Below are positions 6,782 through 11,747 of a stretch of DNA of 11,747 nucleotides, piece after piece; within the stretch, counting starts at the first letter, position 1; every line of letters starts with the position of its first letter. The notes under the pieces are model-generated. The model was not told the DNA's origin, ran no database searches, and saw only the letters and a list, made by a program, of their open reading frames with translations. This DNA is from SKLM01 sp964542755 (GTDB taxonomy: Bacteria; Chloroflexota; Anaerolineae; B4-G1). The translations under genes were made by a program, and so were the position numbers. The stretch covers positions 1-11,747 of the forward strand of contig CAZIWL010000137.1 in assembly GCA_964542755.1 (NCBI GenBank), written 5' to 3'.

Positions 6782-7011
6782 GTCTCCCCGACCATCGTAG
6801 ACTCCCCATCCGACGTACCGGGCCCTCCTCTGGATAGCGAGTCGGCCCTCGCCATCGCCCCACATAGCGAGCATATGCTAGAAAAGCACGTGCTCCAAAA
6901 GCACATGCTCCAGAAGCACATGCTCCAAAAGCACGTGCTCCAAAAGCACGTGCTCTAAGTCCCCGGCATAGGCCCTCATCCCGTCCAAAGTCGGCCGCGA
7001 CCCCGCCGTGC
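6782..7011. other. Intergenic region between the sugar-sensing operon and the MarR operon
   Basis: No coding sequence is supported here. A short hairpin (GGTC 6781-6784 with GACC 6790-6793) overlaps the regulator stop codon and is too weak to call a terminator. The heptamer GGCCCTC occurs three times (near 6830, 6844 and 6971). The main content is the 15-bp palindrome array listed separately. Confidence 0.5.
6867..6956. repeat. Tandem array of 15-bp units, each with a 10-bp palindrome
   Basis: Five clear units of AAAAGCACGTGCTCC or close variants run from 6882 to 6956, and a decayed sixth copy precedes them (6867-6881). Each unit holds a perfect or near-perfect palindrome AGCAYRTGCT at 6870, 6885, 6900, 6915, 6930 and 6945, exactly 15 bp apart. 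Versions are CATATG, CACGTG, CACATG, CACATG, CACGTG and CACGTG in the core. The array lies between the regulator stop and the MarR promoter. It may be a protein-binding array, a simple expanded repeat, or a cruciform-forming spacer. It is not a CRISPR: units are contiguous with no unique spacers. Confidence 0.85.
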
Positions 7012-7039
7012 TTGCCCTTCGTCTCCTTCCAGGTATAAT
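7012..7039 (+). promoter_or_regulatory. Sigma70-type promoter of the MarR/exporter operon
   Basis: A perfect TATAAT box (7034-7039) is preceded at 16 bp by TTGCCC (7012-7017), which matches TTGACA at four of six bases. Transcription should begin near 7046, giving a leader of about 24 nt to ATG 7070 or 45 nt to ATG 7091. Confidence 0.6.
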
Positions 7040-7049
7040 GGCTCGTTCG

Positions 7050-7069
7050 ATAGTTGGCTGACCAATCAA
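7050..7069. promoter_or_regulatory. Possible MarR operator (TTGG-CTGA-CCAA)
   Basis: An interrupted inverted repeat, TTGG (7054-7057), CTGA, CCAA (7062-7065), sits just downstream of the predicted transcription start, with weaker symmetry outside it. MarR proteins usually bind such short palindromes overlapping their own promoter. CCAATC recurs at 7699-7704 ahead of the exporter genes, as a half-site only. Suggestive, not proven. Confidence 0.3.
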
Positions 7070-7070
7070 A

Positions 7071-7098
7071 TGGGGAATGGGGAATGGCGAATGGCGGA
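7071..7098 (+). repeat. Four heptanucleotide repeats (TGGGGAA type) at the MarR start
   Basis: The units TGGGGAA, TGGGGAA, TGGCGAA and TGGCGGA are contiguous (7071-7077, 7078-7084, 7085-7091, 7092-7098). With the preceding base they create an ATG every 7 nt (7070, 7077, 7084, 7091), so successive start codons rotate through the three frames. Only 7070 and 7091 are in frame with the regulator. Confidence 0.8.
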
Positions 7099-7531
7099 AG
7101 GGACGCTTTCAGGGACGATCGGCTATCTGCTAGCCCGAGTGTGCAAAGCCCACCACTTCCGGGTCCGTGAGCTCCTGCACGAGATCGGCCTCTACCGCGG
7201 ACAGCAGTTCGTGCTCTGCGCGCTTTGGCGGGAGGAGGGTCTGACGCACTCGGAGCTCGCCGAGCGTCTCAGTGTGCACCCTGCCACCGTCTCAAACGCC
7301 CTCAAGCGTATGGAGCGCGCGGGGTTTCTCGAGCGGCGTCCAGATCCAGTCGATCAGCGCGTCTCCCGCGTCTATCTCACGCCCCAGGGGCGCGAGATCC
7401 AGGGAGATGTCGAGCGAGTCTGGGCAAGATTGGAGAGGCAGACGTTCAACGGGTTCGGCGAAGAGGAGCAGCGGACGCTCGAGGGCTTCCTGGAGCGCAT
7501 CCACGAGAACCTGGAGGGGGTCGAACCGTGA
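7091..7531 (+). CDS. MarR-family transcriptional regulator
   Basis: This 146-aa regulator (153 aa if ATG 7070 is used) probably represses its own operon and the two exporter subunits downstream until a ligand binds. The winged helix-turn-helix is clear: LTHSELAERLSVHPATVSNAL is the helix-turn-helix, followed by RMERAGFLERRPDPVDQR as the wing with the conserved Asp-x-Arg, then VYLTPQGRE and a C-terminal dimerisation helix (about 110-146). I prefer ATG 7091 because 7070 is the first of a run of ATGs made by heptad repeats, and a GGGGA stretch lies about 8 nt before 7091; no Shine-Dalgarno precedes 7070. A good promoter lies at 7012-7039. MarR genes directly ahead of TM287/288-type exporters are common, which supports a drug- or toxin-responsive role. 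Confidence 0.88.
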   Translation: MAEGTLSGTIGYLLARVCKAHHFRVRELLHEIGLYRGQQFVLCALWREEGLTHSELAERLSVHPATVSNALKRMERAGFLERRPDPVDQRVSRVYLTPQGREIQGDVERVWARLERQTFNGFGEEEQRTLEGFLERIHENLEGVEP

Positions 7532-7743
7532 CGCTGACCGCGATGGGCACGACCGGGCGCTTTCGCCAGCGCAGAAGGCCGCGGCTTCGGATGCTGAGCC
7601 CGGCTGCCAACATGGTGGAGATAGACAACGTGGCGAGCGTTGGACCGTATGCTCAAGGCCATTGGGCAAGGCGATGGAGACGCAACGACGGCTGTGAGCC
7701 AATCCATCTTCCATCGCAAGGTGAGAGGCAGAGCAGGGGATAA
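7528..7743 (+). CDS. Possible small ORF, unrecognised, overlapping the MarR stop (GTGA)
   Basis: A GTG at 7528 overlaps the MarR stop codon as GTGA and opens 71 codons to TAA 7741-7743, just before the exporter ATG 7747. The overlap resembles translational coupling. The product is Arg-rich (RFRQRRRPRLR near the N terminus, WARRWRR in the middle), with no transmembrane segment or familiar motif. Its reading frame continues an out-of-frame opening through the MarR gene, so openness may only reflect high GC. If it is not a gene, 7532-7746 is a 215-nt spacer with nothing else obvious. Confidence 0.2.
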   Translation: MTLTAMGTTGRFRQRRRPRLRMLSPAANMVEIDNVASVGPYAQGHWARRWRRNDGCEPIHLPSQGERQSRG

Positions 7744-7746
7744 TCG

Positions 7747-9492
7747 ATGAAACCACTTGTACGAATGGGCCGCTTCGTTCGGCCCTACTTGCAGTCGGTC
7801 GTTCTGGCAGTGATCCTCTTGATCGGGGTCGTCGCGGCGGATCTGCTCATACCCCGCCTCACGCAGCAGATCATCGACCGGGGCATCGCCGAGCGCGATA
7901 TGAATGCGATACTGCGGACCTCGCTCCTGATGCTGGGCGCCGCGCTGCTGAGCGCCCTCTTCGCCGTGGCGAACACGGTGCTCTCGGTACGCGTTGGACT
8001 GAACACGGGGGCCGATCTGCGAAGCGCCATCGCGCGGAAGGTGCAGACCTTCTCCTTCGGCAATCTGGACGACTTCCAGACCGGCCAACTCATTGTGCGG
8101 TCCACCAGCGACGTCAACATGATAGAGATGGTGGTCCAGATGGGCATGCGCATCCTGGCGCGGGCGCCGCTCTGGGCCCTCGGCAGCATCGTCATGCTCC
8201 TCCTCACCAGCCCGCGCCTGGGACTGATTATGGTGGCCCTGCTGCCCCTCATCGGCATCTTCATCTGGATCTCCCTCACCAGGGCCCGCCCCCTCTTTCT
8301 CCAGGTCCAGAAGAAGCTCGACCGCCTCAATCAAGTACTCCAGGAGAATCTGGCGGGCGTTCGTGTGGTCAAGGCCTTTGTCCGCGGGGACTACGAGATA
8401 GAGCGCTTCGAGCGGGCGAATCGCGATCTCTTTGAGCAGACCTTGACGGTGGTCCGCTTGCTCTCCTCCGTGATTCCGACCATGTTCTTCCTGGTCAACC
8501 TCTCAGTCGTGGCCGTGATCTGGTTTGGGGGCATCTCGGCCATCGATGGCGCATTCACCGTGGGTCAGCTGGTGGCCTCCGTCAACTACATGCTCTACGC
8601 CCTATTCCCCATGATGCTGCTCGGTATGATGGTGATGCCCCTCTCCTCGGCCAGCGCGTCGGCGGACCGAATCTGGGAGGTGCTCGACAGCGAGCCGGAC
8701 GTGCGACGCCCAAAGGATGACTCCCCGCTCCCCCGTGTCGAAGGCCGCGTTGTGTTTGAAAACGTGTCGTTCAGCTATGACGGGAAACAGGGCGAGCCCG
8801 TACTCACCGGTGTCGACCTGGTCGCCGAGCCCGGCCAGACGGTCGCCCTCCTGGGTGCCACCGGCTCCGGGAAGTCGACCCTGGTCCACCTCATCCCCCG
8901 TTTCTACGACGCGGACGAGGGACGTGTCACGCTGGACGGCGTCGACGTGAGACAGATCCCACTCCACCAACTGCGAACCCACGTGGGCGTCGCCCTCCAG
9001 GAGCCGGTGCTCTTCACCGGATCCATTGGGGACAACATCCGTTACGGCCGCCCCGACGCCTCGGACGACGAGGTGATCGCGGCGGCGAAGGCTGCCCAGG
9101 CCCACGACTTCATCCTATCCTTCCCACATGGCTATGAGACTGAGGTCGGACAGCGGGGCGTCAATCTCTCGGGCGGTCAGAAGCAGCGCCTCGCTATCGC
9201 TCGGGCGCTGCTCGTCGGTCCCGAGGTGCTCATTCTGGACGCGAGCACGTCGAATGTCGACGTGCACACCGAAATACGCATTGAGCGCGCGCTCGAGCAG
9301 CTGATGAAGGACGCGACAACGTTCATCATCGCGCAGCGGATCAGTTCCGTGCTCACCGCGGACAAGATCGTTGTCCTAGACCGCGGCCGGATCGCCGCCG
9401 AGGGAACGCACGACCAACTGATGGCCGCAAGCGAGATCTACCAAGAGATCTATCGATCGCAGCTTGGGGATGGAGGACTAACAAGTGGTTGA
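7747..9492 (+). CDS. Heterodimeric ABC exporter subunit with degenerate ATP site (TM287-like)
   Basis: This 581-aa half-transporter has an N-terminal six-helix export domain (about 15-310) and a C-terminal ATPase domain (about 340-575). ATG 7747 is chosen for AGGGGA at 7735-7740. Walker A is intact (GATGSGKST, 370-378) and so is the signature LSGGQ (474-478). After Walker B Asp498 comes Ala499 where the catalytic Glu should be (LILDASTSNVD), and the switch His is Gln530 (FIIAQRI). This matches the subunit that forms the non-hydrolysing site in heterodimeric exporters such as TM287/288, where the corresponding residues in TM287 are Asp and Gln. It should pair with the next gene product to export drugs, lipids or peptides across the inner membrane. 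The stop overlaps the next start by 8 nt, consistent with equal co-translation. Confidence 0.93.
   Translation: MKPLVRMGRFVRPYLQSVVLAVILLIGVVAADLLIPRLTQQIIDRGIAERDMNAILRTSLLMLGAALLSALFAVANTVLSVRVGLNTGADLRSAIARKVQTFSFGNLDDFQTGQLIVRSTSDVNMIEMVVQMGMRILARAPLWALGSIVMLLLTSPRLGLIMVALLPLIGIFIWISLTRARPLFLQVQKKLDRLNQVLQENLAGVRVVKAFVRGDYEIERFERANRDLFEQTLTVVRLLSSVIPTMFFLVNLSVVAVIWFGGISAIDGAFTVGQLVASVNYMLYALFPMMLLGMMVMPLSSASASADRIWEVLDSEPDVRRPKDDSPLPRVEGRVVFENVSFSYDGKQGEPVLTGVDLVAEPGQTVALLGATGSGKSTLVHLIPRFYDADEGRVTLDGVDVRQIPLHQLRTHVGVALQEPVLFTGSIGDNIRYGRPDASDDEVIAAAKAAQAHDFILSFPHGYETEVGQRGVNLSGGQKQRLAIARALLVGPEVLILDASTSNVDVHTEIRIERALEQLMKDATTFIIAQRISSVLTADKIVVLDRGRIAAEGTHDQLMAASEIYQEIYRSQLGDGGLTSG
9472..9476 (+). 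promoter_or_regulatory. Shine-Dalgarno site GGAGG setting the GTG start of the second exporter subunit
   Basis: GGAGG lies 8 nt before GTG 9485, inside the end of the upstream gene. It supports GTG 9485 over later starts and coupled translation with the first subunit. Confidence 0.75.
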
Positions 9493-11362
9493 TCGCAGAG
9501 ACGGGCGAGGAAAGACGGAAGCAACGCAGCGGCGCAGCGGAGGCCCGCGCGGGCCCGGCCGACACGGCGCCCGCATCGAGCGCGCCAAGGACGTCCGGGG
9601 GACACTAAGGCGCCTCCTGGACGCCTTCGAATCGTACAAACTGGCTCTAACCGCCGTCGCGCTCCTTGTGATCCTTGGTACCGGGCTCAATCTCCTCGCT
9701 CCCTTCTTGATGGGGCTGGCCATCGATCGCTTCATTGCCGCCGGCGACCGGTCCGGGCTGTTGCGCATCGTGCTCCTGATGCTCGGCGCGTACGTCGGCG
9801 TATGGCTGGCCCAGGCCGGACAGTTCGCTCTGATGGCCACCATGTCGCAGAAAGTGCTGCGGGATCTCCGAAAGCGGCTCTTCGTGCACCTGCAAGGCCT
9901 GTCGCTGAGCTACTTCGACCGGCATCCGCACGGCGAGCTGATGAGCCGCCTGACGAACGACCTGGACGTGCTGAACCGCGTCCTATCGCAGCAGATCACC
10001 CAGACCTTGTCCAGTCTTCTGACCCTCGTCGGCATCCTGGTGATGATGTTCGCCATCAACTTCTGGCTGGCGCTGGGCTCTATGATCGTCTTCCCCTTCA
10101 TGCTCTGGTTCGTCGGCTGGGTGGGCCGCAAGACCAGGAGTGGCTTTCGGGAGTATCAGGCGCGCATCGGCCAGCTGAACGGCGAACTGGAGGAGATGTT
10201 CAGCGGCCAGCGCGTGATCATCGCCTTCGGCCAGGAGGCGCGGGCTCTGGCCGACTTCGACCACGCCAACCACCTGGTACGCGACGTCGGCGTTCGCGCC
10301 CAGACCTTCGCCATGCTCGTGCCCCCTCTCATGGGCATTCTCAGCAATGCGAACATCGCCATCCTGGCCGGATTGGGGGGATGGATGGTGCTTCAGGGCG
10401 TCGCCACCGTGGGGACCATCGCTACCTTCTACAACTACTCCCGACGCTTCGCGGCGCCGCTGCGACAGTTGGGCAACCTCTACAATCAGCTCCAGTCCGC
10501 GCTTGCCGGCGCAGAACGCGTCTTCGAGATCATCGACGAAGAACCCGATCTGCCCGATAGGGCGCAGGCGAGGGAGCTGAAGCGTGTCGAGGGCGAGGTC
10601 GTCTTCGACCGCGTCGATTTCAGGTACGAGAACGACGTCCCCGTGATCAAGGACGTCAGCCTGGAGGCATGGCCGGGCCGCACCTTTGCACTGGTGGGGC
10701 CAACGGGGGCCGGAAAGACGACCCTGGTGAACTTGCTCACCCGCTTCTACGACGTGGACGCCGGAGCGATCACCATTGACGGCATCGACATCCGAGACGT
10801 GGAGAAGGAGAGCCTGCGGCGCCAGCTGGGGATCGTTCTCCAGGACACCTTCCTCTTCTCCGAGTCGGTCATGGAGAACATTCGCTACGGCCGCCTCGAC
10901 GCTACGGACGACGAGGTGGTGGACGCCGCCAGGGTAGCGAACGCCCACCAGTTCATCCGCCGCCTCCCCGAGGGGTACGACACCAAACTCACGGAGCGCG
11001 GCGCGAACCTCAGCCAGGGCCAGCGCCAGCTCCTGGCCATCGCCCGGGCGGTCCTGGCCGACCCGGCGATTCTGATCCTGGACGAGGCCACCAGCAGCGT
11101 GGATACGCGCACCGAGATGCGCATCCAGGAGGCCCTCCTGCGCCTGATGGAGGGACGAACCAGCTTCGTCATCGCCCACCGTTTGAGCACCATCCGTGAC
11201 GCGGACCGCATCCTGGTGATTTACGACGGACGGATCGTGGAGCGCGGGAACCACGAGGAGTTGTTGGCCGGGGGCGGCTACTACTACGACCTCTACACGA
11301 GTCAGTTCAAGGGGCGTGAGATGCCAGAGGAGCTTCCCGCACCCTTGCCGGCGTCGTCCTAG
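9485..11362 (+). CDS. Heterodimeric ABC exporter subunit with catalytic ATP site (TM288-like)
   Basis: This 625-aa half-transporter starts at GTG 9485, overlapping the previous stop by 8 nt. Residues 1-35 are a basic Gly/Arg-rich extension (RRSGGPRGPGRHGAR) ending in AKDVRGTLRRLL, a feature common at the start of TM288-like subunits. The membrane export domain (about 45-350) includes SYFDRHPHGELMSRLTNDLD, which is the cytoplasmic loop typical of the family. The ATPase domain has Walker A GPTGAGKTT (405-413), Q-loop in GIVLQDTFLF, signature LSQGQ (509-513), Walker B Asp533 with catalytic Glu534 and switch His565. The LSQGQ variant is the normal partner of the dead site in TM287-like subunits, so the pair has one active and one degenerate site. 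The substrate cannot be deduced; the MarR gene suggests an inducible efflux role. Confidence 0.94.
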   Translation: MVDRRDGRGKTEATQRRSGGPRGPGRHGARIERAKDVRGTLRRLLDAFESYKLALTAVALLVILGTGLNLLAPFLMGLAIDRFIAAGDRSGLLRIVLLMLGAYVGVWLAQAGQFALMATMSQKVLRDLRKRLFVHLQGLSLSYFDRHPHGELMSRLTNDLDVLNRVLSQQITQTLSSLLTLVGILVMMFAINFWLALGSMIVFPFMLWFVGWVGRKTRSGFREYQARIGQLNGELEEMFSGQRVIIAFGQEARALADFDHANHLVRDVGVRAQTFAMLVPPLMGILSNANIAILAGLGGWMVLQGVATVGTIATFYNYSRRFAAPLRQLGNLYNQLQSALAGAERVFEIIDEEPDLPDRAQARELKRVEGEVVFDRVDFRYENDVPVIKDVSLEAWPGRTFALVGPTGAGKTTLVNLLTRFYDVDAGAITIDGIDIRDVEKESLRRQLGIVLQDTFLFSESVMENIRYGRLDATDDEVVDAARVANAHQFIRRLPEGYDTKLTERGANLSQGQRQLLAIARAVLADPAILILDEATSSVDTRTEMRIQEALLRLMEGRTSFVIAHRLSTIRDADRILVIYDGRIVERGNHEELLAGGGYYYDLYTSQFKGREMPEELPAPLPASS

Positions 11363-11747
11363 TGCCACCCACCGGGCGGCCGGATGGGGACAGATGGTGA
11401 CGCACGGGGGGGCTGAGGTGACGTGGCGGGGAACGTCGCTCCCCCTCTCTTACGCGCCCAGGCCGGGTGTCGCTTGGGACGGAAGGACCCTCGGCGGTGA
11501 CCCCACGGGCACCTAGAGATCACGGTCGAACTGGAAGATCGTTGAAGTCCGTTGACCTTTGGATGAGCGTTGGAAAGCTCGCTCCAGTGAGACCCCGGCC
11601 AACGAATCGAAAACGAATAGGCGCAGGATCCAACCCCGCGCCGCCCCAAGACCCGCCAGATCCACGTGTGGGCCGTTTGCCGCTAAACGCAGAACTTAGG
11701 GCGCGGCCAAACAGAACAAACACCTATTGTGACATAGGGACCTTCTT
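11363..11747. other. Gene-free 3' end of the window
   Basis: No coding or RNA gene is supported in these 385 nt. Possible structures are a weak hairpin GGGGA (11428-11432) with TCCCC (11440-11444) followed by CTCTCTTA, which might end the exporter transcript; a 7-bp stem with one bulge (11496-11513) without a T-run; and an AT-richer end with a CCTAT/ATAGG inverted repeat (11723-11738) that could belong to the regulatory region of a following gene. Confidence 0.4.

Noticed and set aside
6882..6956. CRISPR array
   Set aside because: Units are 15 bp and contiguous, with no spacers of unique sequence and no cas genes.
6878..7069. Minus-strand ORF encoding repeated LLEHV units
   Set aside because: The pentapeptide repeat is only the 15-bp DNA repeat read in frame, and the ORF runs back across the MarR promoter.
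7372..8334. 320-codon open frame on the minus strand spanning MarR, the spacer and the exporter
   Set aside because: It crosses gene boundaries and reads as low-complexity His/Asp/Glu-rich sequence; no start signal or family match.
9983..11368. 461-codon open frame on the minus strand
   Set aside because: It is antisense to the second exporter subunit and has no recognisable motif; a shadow caused by codon bias.
11428..11444. Strong terminator after the exporter operon
   Set aside because: The stem is only 5 bp with a 7-nt loop and a mixed C/T tail, so I mention it only as a weak possibility.

Overview
The window looks like a bacterial chromosome segment with moderately high GC (three 60-nt lines I counted by hand ran from 50 to 63 %). 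Its gene content and protein style (ChvE/XylF-type sugar binding protein ending in a YYAADE tail, a XylG/XylH-like CUT2 transporter, NarL-type two-component proteins, and a MarR regulator with a TM287/288-like exporter pair) suggest Chloroflexota. I hold that only moderately, because no rRNA or marker gene is present.

Region 1 (1-6781, all + strand) reads as one sugar transport and sensing operon. It holds the tail of a periplasmic sugar-binding protein, a perfect 14-bp hairpin, an oversized sugar ABC ATPase, a XylH/MmsB-like permease, a histidine kinase whose N-terminal half is an ABC ATPase domain, and a response regulator of REC-HTH-REC layout. The standout is the ATPase (852 aa against about 500 for the family). 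Between its two nucleotide-binding domains sits a complete sugar-binding protein of about 346 residues in circularly permuted order: its C-terminal 80 % comes first, then a short linker, then its N-terminal 20 %. This domain has no signal peptide and lies between cytosolic domains, so it should be a cytosolic sugar sensor wired into the transport motor. Downstream, the kinase carries a copy of the first XylG-type ATPase domain that keeps the ATP-binding loop but has lost the signature motif, the catalytic glutamate and the switch histidine. A coiled coil joins it to a NarL-family kinase core. Together these suggest a sugar importer monitored from inside the cell by two unusual fused sensors, with output through the response regulator.

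Region 2 (6782-7090) is intergenic. It has six copies of a 10-bp palindrome (AGCAYRTGCT) at exact 15-bp spacing, a good sigma70-type promoter (TTGCCC-16-TATAAT), a possible MarR operator, and four heptanucleotide repeats that run into the start of the next gene.

Region 3 (7091-11362, + strand) is a MarR-controlled heterodimeric ABC exporter operon. It contains the MarR regulator, a doubtful 71-codon ORF, an exporter subunit with a catalytically dead ATP site (TM287-like; Glu to Ala and His to Gln), and a partner subunit with intact catalytic residues (TM288-like). The last 385 bases hold no gene I can support.
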